From: Henriciella aquimarina
GTDB lineage: Bacteria > Pseudomonadota > Alphaproteobacteria > Caulobacterales > Hyphomonadaceae
DNA length: 64,000 nucleotides
Reading direction: 5' to 3'
Assembly: GCF_002088975.1 (NCBI RefSeq)
Contig: NZ_NCST01000061.1
Coordinates: forward strand, 1-64,000
Each line of letters begins with the position of its first letter. Positions within the stretch are counted from its first letter, which is position 1. Below the pieces are notes generated by a model. That model saw nothing but the letters and a program-made list of their open reading frames with translations, made no database searches and was not told where the DNA came from. This document shows positions 26,401-35,548 of the stretch, piece by piece. The position numbers and the translations under genes were made by a program.

Positions 26401-27988
26401 GACCGAACTGATCGCCAAGAACCGGCATGCCACGCCCGGCGTGACGCTGATTTCGCCGCCGCCGCACCACGATATCTATTCCATCGAGGATCTGGCACAG
26501 CTCATATACGACCTGAAGCAGATCAATCCGGAAGTGCGCGTCTGTGTGAAGCTTGTCGCCCAGTCGGGTGTCGGCACGGTCGCAGCCGGTGTGGCGAAGG
26601 CCAAGGCCGATGTCATCCTGATCGCCGGCGGCGTTGGCGGTACGGGTGCCAGCCCGCAAACCTCGATCAAATATGCCGGCCTTCCCTGGGAGATGGGGCT
26701 CGCCGAAGCCCACCAGGTGCTCTCGCTCAACAATCTGCGCGACAAGGTCACGCTGCGCACCGATGGCGGCCTGCGGACGGGCCGGGACATGGTGATCGCG
26801 GCGATGCTCGGCGCCGAGGAATATGGCGTCGGTACCGCCTCGCTCGTGGCGATGGGCTGCATCATGGTGCGTCAGTGCCACTCCAATACCTGCCCGGTCG
26901 GCGTCTGCGTGCAGGACGAGGCGCTGCGCGAGAAATTCACCGGCACGCCGGAGAAGGTCGTGAACCTCATGTCCTTCCTGGCCGAGGATGTCCGCCGCAT
27001 CCTGGCGAGCCTGGGGCTCTCCTCGCTGGATGAAGCCATCGGGCGCACCGACCTGCTGGCCCAGGTCAGCCGTGGGGCGTCCCACCTCGACGACCTCGAC
27101 CTCAACCCGCTTCTGGTGAAGGTCGAGACCGCCACACCGGTCGTCTATCGTCCGGGCCACCGCACCGAAGTCTGGGACACGCTGGATGCGCAGATCCTGC
27201 GCGACGGCGAGCCCTTCTTCATGCGCGGCGAGAAGATGCAGCTGGAATATGACGTCCAGAACGTCCAGCGCTCCATCGGCGCGCGCTGCAGTTCCTCCAT
27301 CGTGCGCAAGTTCGGCGAGAAGGCCCTGCCGGAAGGCCGCCTGCGGGTGCGCCTGACGGGCAGTGCCGGGCAGTCGCTCGGCGCCTTCTCCGTTCAGGGC
27401 CTGCTGCTCGAAGTCTATGGCGACGCCAATGACTATGTCGGCAAGGGCCTGTCGGGCGCGACGATCCAGCTGCGGCCGCGCCGCGGTTCCCAGCTTGACG
27501 AATCCGACAACACGATCATCGGCAATACCTGCCTGTATGGTGCCACGTCCGGCCGGCTCTACGCCGCCGGGCAGGCCGGCGTGCGCTTCGGGGTTCGCAA
27601 CTCCGGCGCCGAAGCCGTGGTTGAGGGGTGCGGCGCGAATGGCTGTGAGTACATGACCGGCGGCCGCGTCGCCATTCTGGGGCCTGTGGGCGACAATTTC
27701 GGCGCCGGCATGACCGGCGGTGTCGCCTGGATCTGGGACCCGGACGAGAGGTTCGCCCGTGTCGCGAATCCGGACTCCATCGACTGGTACACGCTGGCCG
27801 ACATGCCGGAAGAGCATATCGGACGCTTCCAGCTGATGCTGGAAATGCATGCCGAACGCACCGGGTCGAAGCGGGCGAAGAAGCTGCTCGAGAACTGGGA
27901 GCAGACGCTCAGCGAGACGCTGCTGATCGTCCCGAAGGAAGTGGCCGGCATGATTCTGGGCGAAAGCCCGGTTGCAAAGGCCGGATAA
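23462..27988 (+). CDS. gltB: Glutamate synthase large subunit
   Basis: GltB carries the glutaminase and glutamate synthase sites of GOGAT, the main ammonium-assimilation route together with glutamine synthetase. The 1508 residues have a short propeptide before Cys30 (KDACGVGLVASLDG), which becomes the class II amidotransferase nucleophile. The FMN barrel contains PGEGGQLPGFKV and GGVGGTGASPQTS; the 3Fe-4S region is CIMVRQCHSNTCPVGVC at about 1134-1150; the C-terminal GXGXG beta-helix domain follows. The gene order gltD-gltB is the reverse of E. coli. Confidence 0.97.
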   Translation: MTDTIDKYLIERQKLIEAHAYDPEHEKDACGVGLVASLDGKPKREIVEMGIKALKNVWHRGAVDADGKTGDGAGIRIEVPQDFFREQAERTGHNPTEDPICVGQIFLPRTDLAAQEAARAIVETEILHFGFYIYGWRQPPVDISVIGQKAADTRPEIEQVMFRDSRERTPDELERSLYLCRRRIERKAREAGIPGFYICSLSHKSLIYKGMFLAQDIDNFFLDLKDERFVSPIAIYHQRYSTNTFPRWELAQPFRMLAHNGEINTLRGNLNWMKSHEIKMVSGAFGDDVEDVKPVVPKGQSDSGALDAVFEILCKAGRTAPMTKALLIPEAWSKRASIIPDNHAALYAYCNSVMEPWDGPAAICAYDGRWAIAGLDRNGLRPLRYALTADGILAVGSETGMCPLSGHEVVRRGHVRAGGMIAANLEEGRFYEHDEIIDELAAEHPYDKWLKNVKELEEDIIQGEEPRLYDKEMLMRRQMVAGFSLETSELILAPMAETGKEAIGSMGDDSPLAVLSSEARPLSHFFRQNFSQVTNPPVDPLREDRVMSLKTRFKNLGNILTTDETQQNVFVLESPFLSTGMYRRLMDTLGDGVEHVDCTFKLADVMGDGAALKNALSRIQAEAEEAVRAGREHIVLTDEHQDIDNVAIPMILATGAVHSHLVSQGLRTFCSLTVRSAECLDTHYFAVLVGCGATCVNAYLAQEVIADRHARGLLGDEPLAASVQNYKKAIEAGLLKIMSKMGISVISSYRGGYNFEALGLSRALVADYFPGMTSRISGIGLAGLEDNVVDRHEAGFDEDVISLPVGGFYRLRASGEPHALDGNLIHMLQAACDRGDYALYEKYVEALSNRHPIQLRDLIDFKTHKQTAIPLEQVQSVNEIRKRFVTPGMSLGALSPEAHGTLNVAMNRIGAKSVSGEGGEIRERYRPLPNGDNMNSAVKQVASGRFGVTAEYLNECREIEIKIAQGAKPGEGGQLPGFKVTELIAKNRHATPGVTLISPPPHHDIYSIEDLAQLIYDLKQINPEVRVCVKLVAQSGVGTVAAGVAKAKADVILIAGGVGGTGASPQTSIKYAGLPWEMGLAEAHQVLSLNNLRDKVTLRTDGGLRTGRDMVIAAMLGAEEYGVGTASLVAMGCIMVRQCHSNTCPVGVCVQDEALREKFTGTPEKVVNLMSFLAEDVRRILASLGLSSLDEAIGRTDLLAQVSRGASHLDDLDLNPLLVKVETATPVVYRPGHRTEVWDTLDAQILRDGEPFFMRGEKMQLEYDVQNVQRSIGARCSSSIVRKFGEKALPEGRLRVRLTGSAGQSLGAFSVQGLLLEVYGDANDYVGKGLSGATIQLRPRRGSQLDESDNTIIGNTCLYGATSGRLYAAGQAGVRFGVRNSGAEAVVEGCGANGCEYMTGGRVAILGPVGDNFGAGMTGGVAWIWDPDERFARVANPDSIDWYTLADMPEEHIGRFQLMLEMHAERTGSKRAKKLLENWEQTLSETLLIVPKEVAGMILGESPVAKAG

Positions 27989-28007
27989 GACGCACACTGC
28001 CTGTAGT

Positions 28008-28031
28008 GCCGCCCTTGCAACCAGGGGCGGC
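28008..28031 (+). terminator. Hairpin after gltB, possible terminator
   Basis: Arms GCCGCCC (28008-28014) and GGGCGGC (28025-28031) enclose a 10-base loop, 20 bases after the gltB stop. The following sequence is not a clean T-run, so termination may be partial and dnaJ could be reached by read-through. Confidence 0.45.
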
Positions 28032-28081
28032 GCTCCCCAGCTTTCCTGCTAACTGCCAAACAGCGGACTTTTACCACTGCC

Positions 28082-29251
28082 ATGAGCAAACGGGACTACT
28101 ATGAGATTCTTGGCGTCGCGAAGGACGCCGACGCCAAGGCGCTGAAGAGCGCTTATCGCAAGCTCGCCCTGAAGTACCATCCCGACCAGAACCCAGGTGA
28201 CGAGGAAGCCGAAGCCAAGTTCAAGGAAGTTGGCGAGGCCTATGCCATCCTGTCGGACCCCGAAAAGAAGGCGGCCTATGACCGGTTCGGTCATGCGGCC
28301 TTTGAAGGCGGCGGCGGTGGCCCGGACGGTGGCAATCCGTTCGGGAACATGGATCCGGGCGACATTTTCGAGAATATTTTCAGCCAGGTCTTCGGCGGTG
28401 CCGGCGGTTTTGGCGGCGGACGCCGCCGCAATGGCCCGGCGCGCGGGAATGATCTGCGCTATGATCTTGAAATCTCCCTCGAAGATGCCTTCACCGGCAA
28501 GGATACCGAGATCGTTCTTCCTGCGGCTGTCGAATGCAGCGTATGCGAGGGATCGGGTGCCGAGCCGGGTACCAGCCCGGAAACCTGCCCGACCTGTTCC
28601 GGCGCGGGCCGTGTGCGTGCCACACAGGGCTTCTTCACCATGGAGCGCGCCTGTGCGCGCTGCTCCGGTCGTGGCAAGGTAATCCCCAACCCCTGCAAGG
28701 CCTGCCATGGCGCCGGCCAGGTGCGCGAGGACCGCGCGCTGCAGGTCAAGATTCCGGCCGGTGTCGAAAGCGGCATGCGCATCCGCCTGTCGGGCGAGGG
28801 CGAGCCGGGCCTGCGTGGCGGGCCGAAGGGCGACCTCTACATCTTCGTCGATGTGGCCGAACACGATATCTTCGAGCGCGATGGGCCGAACCTTTACTGT
28901 CCGGCGCCGGTACCGATGGTCACCGCAGCGCTTGGCGGCGAGATCGAGATCCCGACAATCGATGGCGGACGTGCCAAGGTCACCGTTCCGGAAGGCGCCC
29001 AGACCGGCCGCAAGCTGCGTCTGCGCGGCAAGGGCATGCCGAGCTTGCGCGGCGCCGGTCATGCCGGTGACCTCTATGTCGAGATGATCGTCGAGACCCC
29101 GCGCAACCTGTCGCACCGCCAGAAAGAGCTGCTGCGCGAATTCTGCGAATGCTCGGGCGCCGACTGCAACCCGGAGAGCGAGGGCTTCCTCGGCCGGGTG
29201 AAGAAGTTCTGGGACGGCATGACGGGCGAAGACCAGCAGCGCCCGAATTAA
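28082..29251 (+). CDS. dnaJ: Molecular chaperone DnaJ (Hsp40)
   Basis: DnaJ delivers unfolded clients to DnaK and stimulates its ATPase. The 389 residues show the J domain with HPD at about 33-35, a Gly/Phe-rich linker (about 75-120), and four zinc-binding repeats: [24 protein letters not shown] and CKACHGAG. The C-terminal substrate-binding domain follows. This is the complete type I layout, so it is true DnaJ rather than CbpA. dnaK is not in the window and no CIRCE-type repeat is seen upstream. Confidence 0.96.
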   Translation: MSKRDYYEILGVAKDADAKALKSAYRKLALKYHPDQNPGDEEAEAKFKEVGEAYAILSDPEKKAAYDRFGHAAFEGGGGGPDGGNPFGNMDPGDIFENIFSQVFGGAGGFGGGRRRNGPARGNDLRYDLEISLEDAFTGKDTEIVLPAAVECSVCEGSGAEPGTSPETCPTCSGAGRVRATQGFFTMERACARCSGRGKVIPNPCKACHGAGQVREDRALQVKIPAGVESGMRIRLSGEGEPGLRGGPKGDLYIFVDVAEHDIFERDGPNLYCPAPVPMVTAALGGEIEIPTIDGGRAKVTVPEGAQTGRKLRLRGKGMPSLRGAGHAGDLYVEMIVETPRNLSHRQKELLREFCECSGADCNPESEGFLGRVKKFWDGMTGEDQQRPN

Positions 29252-29254
29252 AGC

Positions 29255-29767
29255 CTAGTCGGCCTTCGAATAGCTGAAATCCGCGCGGCCCTGATCGCTG
29301 ATCCGGACGGCTGCGCGCAACTCGCCCGGGGCCACCAGCGCGAAGGTCAGCCCGTCGAAATAGGCGGCCGTTTCCCCGAGGGCGACCAGCGGAAACGCCT
29401 CGCGTTCGTCCTTCTCCTCCCAGCCTGTCAGGTCGGGGTGGAAATGCTTGATGCGCAGGATCACCGAGCCGTCTTCCTCGGCGAAGTGGTAGAACTCGTA
29501 GAATTGCAGCGTGCCGTCGGCTTTCGACTGGCGGAACATGCCCATGATCTGTCCGCCGGACGGGGCCGACATGATTTCCTCCGAAACCCCGCCAAGCCCG
29601 CCGCCTGTCCAGCGGCCTTCAAGCCAGGCCAGATCCTCGATGGTCGCCGCGGCAGGAGCTGTGCCGGGGGCGAGTGACTTGATCTCGACCGGCGCGGCCT
29701 CGTCCGCATGGGCTACCATCGTGACGCTTAAGGCCGTCATGGCCAGCGCGCAGAGGATCGGTTTCAT
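29255..29767 (-). CDS. Exported DUF6265-like protein
   Basis: The 170-residue product has a signal peptide (MKPILCALAMTALSVTMVAHADE). The body has LAWLEGRWTGGGLGGVSEE, IMGMFRQSKADGTLQFYEFY and VILRIKHFHPDLTGWEEKDE, a pattern I associate with DUF6265, a small beta-rich family of unknown function. It converges on dnaJ with 3 bp between stops and is followed upstream by an esterase gene on the same strand (16 bp). Confidence 0.7.
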   Translation of the reverse strand: MKPILCALAMTALSVTMVAHADEAAPVEIKSLAPGTAPAAATIEDLAWLEGRWTGGGLGGVSEEIMSAPSGGQIMGMFRQSKADGTLQFYEFYHFAEEDGSVILRIKHFHPDLTGWEEKDEREAFPLVALGETAAYFDGLTFALVAPGELRAAVRISDQGRADFSYSKAD

Positions 29768-29783
29768 TGGCGTTGCGTCCCGC

Positions 29784-30545
29784 TTACCCGTTTGCGGACA
29801 CTATATCCGCGATTTCGGCGCACGTCGCCTTCAATCTCTTGATGTCCTGGGGCCGCGAGAGGCGGTGATCGCCATCCTTGATGAGATGGAAGACAAGGTC
29901 TTCGGCCGTCATCGCCTCGACCAGGCGGAAGGCATGTTCCCATGGCACATCCGGATCTTCCCGGCCCTGCAGGATGCGCACAGGCCCCTCGAAGGGGATA
30001 GGCTTGTCGAGCAGGTTCCACTGGCGCCCATCCTCGATCAGTGCGCGGGTAATGGGGTAGGGGTCACCATATTCCGACGGGCGCATGAAGACGCCTTTCT
30101 CCATGATGTCGGCGCGCGCGCTTTCGTCGAATTCCGGCCACATCAGCTTGTCGGTAAAATCCGGCGCCGGGGCAATCAGGACAAGGCCATCCACCCGATC
30201 CTTCAGCGCCAGCATGGAAAGCAGTGCCATCCAGCCGCCCATGCTGGAGCCGACCAAAACGAGCGGCCCGCGCGTGCACTGTTCTATGGCCTGAAGCGCG
30301 TCCTCACGCCAGGTGGTGATTGTGCCGTTTTCGAAGGCGCCGGCCGATTCGCCATGGCCGGAATAGTCAAAGGCAAAAAAGCCGTGGCCTTCAGCTTCGG
30401 CCCAGGCTTCCAGCTCCATGACCTTGGTGCCCGTCATGTCGGACTTGAAGCCCGACAGCCACACGAAGGTAAGCCCGGATCGCCCGTCGGACTGGCGATA
30501 GGCGAGGCGTCTGCCATTAGTGCAATCAAGATGAAGTGTTGTCAT
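29784..30545 (-). CDS. Cytoplasmic alpha/beta hydrolase, ABHD10-like
   Basis: The 253 residues lack a signal peptide. The fold is complete: FVWLSGFKSDMTGTK (oxyanion region), FDYSGHGES, nucleophile elbow VGSSMGGW, acid strand LQGREDPDVPW and KDGDHRLSR for the His. WLSGFKSDMTGTKA-type openings are characteristic of the ABHD10/YcfP-like esterases, which act on acyl conjugates. The substrate here is unknown. Confidence 0.8.
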   Translation of the reverse strand: MTTLHLDCTNGRRLAYRQSDGRSGLTFVWLSGFKSDMTGTKVMELEAWAEAEGHGFFAFDYSGHGESAGAFENGTITTWREDALQAIEQCTRGPLVLVGSSMGGWMALLSMLALKDRVDGLVLIAPAPDFTDKLMWPEFDESARADIMEKGVFMRPSEYGDPYPITRALIEDGRQWNLLDKPIPFEGPVRILQGREDPDVPWEHAFRLVEAMTAEDLVFHLIKDGDHRLSRPQDIKRLKATCAEIADIVSANG

Positions 30546-30695
30546 GATACCATGGCCTCCAACGGCTTGCAGGCGAAGTCAAGCAAGGCGCTTTGCGGAT
30601 GGCACGGATACGGTTAGACGCGAATGCAGCGCCGGGGGGCGTGCTAGCTGGAGTGGCCTGTGGCGGTAGCTTTGAAGTACCTTGAAAAGGCGCGC

Positions 30696-31880
30696 ATGAG
30701 TGCAATCGAATTCCCCGACCTTCGCGGAAAGACCATTCTTCAGGTCATCCCGGAGCTGTCTGCCGGTGGGGCCGAACGCACAACCGTCGAAATGGCCGAG
30801 GCGATCCGGGAAGCTGGCGGCTGGCCGCTGGTAGCAAGCGAAGGCGGGCGTCTGGTCGAGGAACTGAAGACCGCTGGCGGGCTGAATGTGGACATGGCGC
30901 TCAGCTCCAAGAATCCGTTCCGGGTCCGCAGCAATGCCGGCAAGCTCGCCAAGCTCATCCAGGCAAAATCCATCGACCTGATCCATGCCCGCTCGCGCGC
31001 GCCAGCATGGAGCGCCTACTGGGCCGCTAAGAAGACCGGCATTCCGTTCGTGACGACCTATCATGGCGCCTATTCTGGCGTGTCGGGGCTGAAAAAGGTC
31101 TACAACTCGATCATGGCGCGCGGCGACCTCGTCATCGCCAATTCCGAATGGACCGCCGCGCATGTACGCAGTGTTCACGGCATCGAGCGCGAGCGGCTGA
31201 TCACCATTCCGCGCGGGGTCGATTTCGAGGTCTTCGACCCGGCCGTTGTGAGTGACGAACGCGTCCGCGCCGTCCGTGAGAGCTGGGAGATCGGCGCCGA
31301 CGAGAAACGTCTCGTCCTGTTGCTGCCCGGCCGGCTGACGGAATGGAAAGGCCAGAAGGTGGCGATCAATGCGCTGGCCAGCCTCTCCGGTGCCGAACGG
31401 GTCAAGCTGCTGCTGGTGCTCGCCGGCGATGCGCAGGGGCGGGCGAACTACGTCGCTGCCCTGGAAGACCGCATCGTCGAGACAGGCTTGGGCGGATCGG
31501 TGCGGATTGTCGGCCATTGCGAGGATATGGCCGCTGCCTACAAGGCTGCCGACATCGTGCTGGCGCCCTCGACGCGGCCGGAAGCGTTCGGACGGGTGGC
31601 GGCGGAAGCCTCCGCCATGGGCAAGCCGGTGATTGTCGCCGATCATGGCGGGCAGAAGGAAATCGTCATCGAGGGGGCCACCGGGTCACGCGCCGAACCG
31701 GGCAGCGCTGCCGACCTGGCCGCCTCGATCCGCGCCATCCTGCAGCTCGGCCCCGAAGGCCGGGCCGGCATGGGCGAGGCGGGCCGCCAGCATGTCGGTG
31801 AGCGCTTCTCCAAACGGGGGCTTCAAGCTGCCACACTTGGGGTCTATAAGCGCCTCCTGGAGACGCGGGACGACAGGTAA
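30696..31880 (+). CDS. Glycosyltransferase family 4
   Basis: This retaining glycosyltransferase (GT-B fold) has about 394 residues. The N-terminal domain opens ILQVIPELSAGGAERTTVEM; the C-terminal nucleotide-sugar domain has LLPGRLTEWKGQKVAINALA and RPEAFGRVAAEASAMGKPVI, the E-x7-E-like motif. ATG 30696 with AAGG 7 bases upstream is preferred to GTG 30660. A GT9 gene follows after 8 bp, so the pair probably acts in lipopolysaccharide core or related glycan assembly; donor and acceptor are unknown. Confidence 0.88.
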   Translation: MSAIEFPDLRGKTILQVIPELSAGGAERTTVEMAEAIREAGGWPLVASEGGRLVEELKTAGGLNVDMALSSKNPFRVRSNAGKLAKLIQAKSIDLIHARSRAPAWSAYWAAKKTGIPFVTTYHGAYSGVSGLKKVYNSIMARGDLVIANSEWTAAHVRSVHGIERERLITIPRGVDFEVFDPAVVSDERVRAVRESWEIGADEKRLVLLLPGRLTEWKGQKVAINALASLSGAERVKLLLVLAGDAQGRANYVAALEDRIVETGLGGSVRIVGHCEDMAAAYKAADIVLAPSTRPEAFGRVAAEASAMGKPVIVADHGGQKEIVIEGATGSRAEPGSAADLAASIRAILQLGPEGRAGMGEAGRQHVGERFSKRGLQAATLGVYKRLLETRDDR

Positions 31881-31888
31881 GGTTCGAT

Positions 31889-32923
31889 TTGGGTGTGGCA
31901 AGCAATCCGGGCGAGGCGGCAAAGCGCGTTCTCGTCATAAAGCTGAGTGCGCTGGGCGATTTCGTCCTAGCGCTCGGTGCCATGCGCGCGATCCGCGAGC
32001 AGCACCCCAAGGCTGTGCTCACCCTGCTGACCACGCCGCCTTTTCAGGAGCTCGCCAAGGCCACCGGCTATTTCCAGCATGTCGAGACCGATGGCCGGCC
32101 GAAGGGCGTGAAGGCCACGCGTGAGCTGCTGAAACGTATCAAGGCGGCCCGCTATGACATCATCTACGACCTGCAGACTTCCGGGCGCACGGCGAATTAC
32201 TTCAAGGCGCTGAACCTGCCTTTCTCGACCCCGCCGCTCTGGTCGGGCCATGCCGAGGGCGCGGCTTTCTTCCATGACAATCCGAAGCGCGGCGAGATGC
32301 ATTCGATTGACCGCCTCGCCGAGCAGCTGGAAGTCGCCGGCCTTGATCCGAAGGCGCTGACGCTCGACTGGCCGCCGATCGCGGACATGTCTTTCGTCCG
32401 CCGGGCCCAGGGCAGCAAGCCGTCCCTGACGCCGGAATATTTCGGGATCAAGGGCCCGTACGCCCTGTTCATCCCGGGTGCGTCGGCCCACCGCGAAGCC
32501 AAGCGCTGGCCGGCCGAGCGGTATGGCGGACTGGCGCAGGAAATCGCCGATGCCGGCGTGACGCCGGTCATCATCGGGGGCAAGGCGGAGTCGGAAATTG
32601 CCCTTCAAATCACCCGGATCGAGCCGCGCGCGCGCAACATTGTCACCCGCACGAACCTCTTCCAGATCGTCACGCTTGCAGAAAAAGCACTCTTTGCGGT
32701 TGGCAACGACACTGGACCGATGCATATGGCGGCACTTTCCGGCTGTCCGGGCGTTGCCCTTTTCGCGACAAGCGAGAGCGATCCGGAACGAGCATGTCCG
32801 CGTGGCGCAAACATTATTGTCTGCAAAGCCGACACGCTCGACCAGCTGAGTGTCCGCGACGTCTGGCAGGCGGTACAGATGCTCAGTGTGATCCCGGCCG
32901 AGACGGCTGGCGGTCAATCTTGA
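31889..32923 (+). CDS. Glycosyltransferase family 9 (heptosyltransferase-like)
   Basis: The 344-residue protein has the GT9 pattern: [24 protein letters not shown], [20 protein letters not shown], [19 protein letters not shown], and [24 protein letters not shown]. Heptosyltransferases transfer ADP-heptose to lipopolysaccharide core; some GT9 members use other sugars. The likely start is TTG 31889 with AAGG 5 bases before; GTG 31895 is an alternative. It forms a tandem with the GT4 gene. Confidence 0.88.
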   Translation: MGVASNPGEAAKRVLVIKLSALGDFVLALGAMRAIREQHPKAVLTLLTTPPFQELAKATGYFQHVETDGRPKGVKATRELLKRIKAARYDIIYDLQTSGRTANYFKALNLPFSTPPLWSGHAEGAAFFHDNPKRGEMHSIDRLAEQLEVAGLDPKALTLDWPPIADMSFVRRAQGSKPSLTPEYFGIKGPYALFIPGASAHREAKRWPAERYGGLAQEIADAGVTPVIIGGKAESEIALQITRIEPRARNIVTRTNLFQIVTLAEKALFAVGNDTGPMHMAALSGCPGVALFATSESDPERACPRGANIIVCKADTLDQLSVRDVWQAVQMLSVIPAETAGGQS

Positions 32924-32970
32924 AAATTACGCCGGAAATCGGCATATTGAGCCACCTTTTACAGGCTACC

Positions 32971-32987
32971 AAAGGAGAAGAGCCATA
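32971..32987 (+). promoter_or_regulatory. infC ribosome-binding site and AUA start codon
   Basis: AAAGGAG (32971-32977) is followed 7 bases later by ATA (32985-32987). No ATG, GTG or TTG lies at a suitable spacing in the infC frame; the ATG at 33001 is out of frame and the GTG at 33066 would remove the conserved N-terminus. Non-AUG starts are the basis of IF3 autoregulation in E. coli, where the start is AUU. Confidence 0.8.
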
Positions 32988-33527
32988 GCACGCAGACCTC
33001 ATGCGGCCCCGCCGTCCAAACGCGACAGTGGACCGCGCACTAACAGGGATATCCGGGCAGACAAGGTGCTGCTCATTGACGAAAACGGTGAGAAACAAGG
33101 CGTTATGCCTCTGATGGCGGCGCTTGAAGCGGCCGAGGAGGCCGGTCTCGACCTTGTCGAAGTGTCGCCGAACCAGGACACCCCGGTCTGCAAGATCATC
33201 GACTATGGCAAGCTTCGCTACGAAGAGCAGAAGAAGAAAGCGGCTGCCAAGAAGAAGCAGAAATCGGCCGAACTGAAAGAAATAAAGATGCGGCCGAACA
33301 TCGACACTCACGATTATGAGGTGAAAACCAAGTCGATGACCCGCTTCTTCGAGGAGGGCGACAAGGTGAAGGTCACCCTGCGCTTCCGTGGTCGCGAAAT
33401 GGCCCACCAGCATCTCGGGATGGAGCTGCTCCAGAGGGTCAAGGAAGAGTTCGACGAGATTGCCAAGGTCGAGCTCGAGCCGAAACTCGAAGGCCGCCAG
33501 ATGACCATGGTGATGGCGCCGCGCTAG
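32985..33527 (+). CDS. infC: Translation initiation factor IF-3, AUA start
   Basis: IF3 binds the 30S subunit, keeps subunits apart and rejects incorrect start codons. Reading from ATA 32985 gives 180 residues, the same length as E. coli IF3, beginning (M)[20 protein letters not shown]. The conserved N-domain follows: [20 protein letters not shown], then [21 protein letters not shown] and [13 protein letters not shown]. The C-domain contains [16 protein letters not shown] and [19 protein letters not shown]. It is likely self-regulated through its start codon. rpmI and rplT follow only after two unrelated genes. Confidence 0.93.
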   Translation: MARRPHAAPPSKRDSGPRTNRDIRADKVLLIDENGEKQGVMPLMAALEAAEEAGLDLVEVSPNQDTPVCKIIDYGKLRYEEQKKKAAAKKKQKSAELKEIKMRPNIDTHDYEVKTKSMTRFFEEGDKVKVTLRFRGREMAHQHLGMELLQRVKEEFDEIAKVELEPKLEGRQMTMVMAPR

Positions 33528-33546
33528 GCGCCAGGGCCCTCGGGCC

Positions 33547-33879
33547 TTACGGTTTCATCCCGCAGTCCGAGATAGCGGCGTTCATGAAGTCGAGCATCTG
33601 CTGTTGCTGCTCGGGCGTCATGTTGGCCGCTGTTTCCTTCGCCCTGCGGGTGGCTTCGCCATTGTCGCCGGGCGAGAGCGTGCCCATGGTCACGAACATG
33701 TCGAAGACCTCCGGATCCAGCCGGGCCTCGGCTTCATTGGCCATGCAGGCGCAGTCTTCGCGCGTGCCCATCTGGTCCATGAAGCAGGCCTCGGCGAGTT
33801 GATCGGTCTTGTTCGTCTCTTCGCCACCACAGGCCACCGCAGCCAGGCAGGTGAGTATCAGTGCGGGCTGCCAGCGCAT
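33547..33879 (-). CDS. Small lipoprotein of unknown function
   Basis: From ATG 33879 the product is 110 residues, MRWQPALILTCLAAVACGGEE, with lipobox AVAC. The mature part has several Cys (ACFMDQMGTREDCACM and DCGMKP at the end), suggesting disulfides in the periplasm, and a helical Gln-rich stretch MTPEQQQQMLDFMNAAI. GGAGG lies about 9 bases upstream; a second ATG at 33897 would place charged residues before the signal. The family is not recognised. Confidence 0.65.
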   Translation of the reverse strand: MRWQPALILTCLAAVACGGEETNKTDQLAEACFMDQMGTREDCACMANEAEARLDPEVFDMFVTMGTLSPGDNGEATRRAKETAANMTPEQQQQMLDFMNAAISDCGMKP

Positions 33880-34096
33880 CTCCTGTGTCCTCCCCATGCG
33901 TGGGTCTTGAGTAAAGCAGGAAATCGCGCAGCCTTGAAGAGCGTTTTCCTTTCAGCCCGCTGGCGCGGAACCTAAGCCCGCGTGAGGCGTCCTGTTTCAC
34001 ACGTGTCCCGGTGTCCTGCCGGGGCAGTTTGAATTGCCCAGCGCGTGCAACACCCCTGATCCGGGCTCTGTCATGGGCTGTGGGTGAAGGATATGC

Positions 34097-35191
34097 ATGA
34101 ATGACACTGAGACCGACCGGAGCCGGGCACTAGACCGTATCTTCATCACACGGGCGCTTTTTGTCCTCGCCGCCATCATGATCGCCATGATGGTCGTGGA
34201 GCTGGCAAGTGTCCTGGTCCTCGTCTTCGGAGCCGTCATCGTGGCGGTGCTCCTTCGCGCCATCATGGATCCCCTGCGGGCGCATACCCCCATGCCCGCG
34301 CCGCTCTGTCTGGGCATTTCCGTCCTTCTGGTGGCCGGCAGCCTGATCGGCATTGGGGTGTTCTTCGCAATCAAGGTCGCTCATCAGGCCGATCAGCTCC
34401 TGACCATCCTGCCGGAGCGCATTGATGCGTTACAAGGCGAGCTCCAGAGCAGCGAATTTGGCCGGATGGTCTCAGGCTTCATCTCCCTGGACGACCGGTC
34501 CCTGAACCTGACCAGCGGGACACCGGCTTTTCTCGCCAGTGCATTTGGCGGGACTGTCAGCCTGATCGTCGTGCTCGCGGGCGGCCTGTACCTCTCTGCC
34601 AATCCCGCCCTTTACCGCGACGGGCTGGTCGCGCTCATCCCCGCCAATCAGCAGGCGCGCTTCCGTCACGCGCTGAATGCAAGCGGGCGGGCGCTGAATG
34701 GCTGGCTCATCGCGCAGCTCATGTCGATGACCGTGGTCGGCATCCTGACATGGCTTGGCCTCACGCTTGTCGGCGTGCCGGCGGCGACTGCGCTCGGCAT
34801 CTTTGCCTTCGTCGCACAATTCGTCCCGATTATCGGGCCCATCGTGGCGGCCATTCCCGGCATCCTTGCCGCCTCGTCGGTCGGGATCGATACGACCCTG
34901 TGGGCTGTCGGCGTCTATGTGCTGGTCCAGCAGCTCGAATCGAATGTCATCACCCCTTTCGTGCAGCAGCGCGTCGTCTCGCTGCCCATGGTGCTGACCA
35001 TGTTTTCGGTCGTTACCTTCAGTGCCCTTCTCGGCTTTGTCGGGATGCTGTTTGCGACACCGCTCGCCGTCGTGGTTTTCGTGCTTGTGAAGATGCTCTA
35101 TGTCGAGGACATGCTTGGCCATGACATCAAGGTCGGCGTGGAAGAGAAGACTGACGGCCAGCAGGGCGACCGGGGCGCGGCGAAAAGCTGA
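34097..35191 (+). CDS. AI-2E (PerM/YhhT-like) family membrane transporter
   Basis: The 364-residue integral membrane protein has the AI-2E transporter layout: two N-terminal helices pairs (about 18-55, 70-95), a middle soluble stretch with ILPERIDALQGELQ, and C-terminal helices with LTLVGVPAATALGIFAFVAQ, FVPIIGPIVAAIPG and YVLVQQLESNVITPFVQQR, the family signature. Members have been linked to autoinducer-2 export or ion antiport, so the substrate is open. It sits between infC and rpmI on the same strand. Confidence 0.88.
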   Translation: MNDTETDRSRALDRIFITRALFVLAAIMIAMMVVELASVLVLVFGAVIVAVLLRAIMDPLRAHTPMPAPLCLGISVLLVAGSLIGIGVFFAIKVAHQADQLLTILPERIDALQGELQSSEFGRMVSGFISLDDRSLNLTSGTPAFLASAFGGTVSLIVVLAGGLYLSANPALYRDGLVALIPANQQARFRHALNASGRALNGWLIAQLMSMTVVGILTWLGLTLVGVPAATALGIFAFVAQFVPIIGPIVAAIPGILAASSVGIDTTLWAVGVYVLVQQLESNVITPFVQQRVVSLPMVLTMFSVVTFSALLGFVGMLFATPLAVVVFVLVKMLYVEDMLGHDIKVGVEEKTDGQQGDRGAAKS

Positions 35192-35347
35192 TACGGATCG
35201 CAGCGCCGCGCGTCCTGCCACCTTGATTCTGCCGCTTCCTTGCGTCATAAGCGCGATCTTTCCGGGCACTGCGGGCCGAAAACGGCATGCCTTCAGGCCC
35301 ATGAACGACAAATCAGCGGGCGTTCGCCGCCCCGACAGGAGATCGAA

Positions 35348-35548
35348 ATGCCGAAGATGAAGACGAAAAAGGCCGCTGCGAAGCGGTTCAAGTTCACGTC
35401 CACGGGCAAGCTGAAGCACGGTGTGGCCGGCAAGCGCCACCGCCTGATCAGCCACAACGCCAAGTATATCCGCCAGAACCGCGGCACCAAGCCGGTGGCG
35501 AAGGCCGACGAATACCGCGTCAAGAAGTACCTGCCCTACGGGCTTTAA
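35348..35548 (+). CDS. rpmI: 50S ribosomal protein L35
   Basis: The 66 residues, MPKMKTKKAAAKRFKFTSTG with later HRLISHNAKYIRQNRG, are the full basic L35 protein. Start ATG 35348 has AGGAGATCGAA immediately before. It is followed by rplT after 97 bp, the normal order. A palindrome covers its stop codon (35538-35554). Confidence 0.97.
   Translation: MPKMKTKKAAAKRFKFTSTGKLKHGVAGKRHRLISHNAKYIRQNRGTKPVAKADEYRVKKYLPYGL

Noticed and set aside
26204-27997. 597-codon minus-strand open frame opposite gltB
   Set aside because: The opposite strand encodes a complete glutamate synthase with its iron-sulfur motif; the antisense translation shows no recognisable domain.
28032-28081. Heat-shock CIRCE element upstream of dnaJ
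   Set aside because: No TTAGCACTC-type inverted repeat is present; dnaJ is probably expressed from another kind of promoter or from further upstream.
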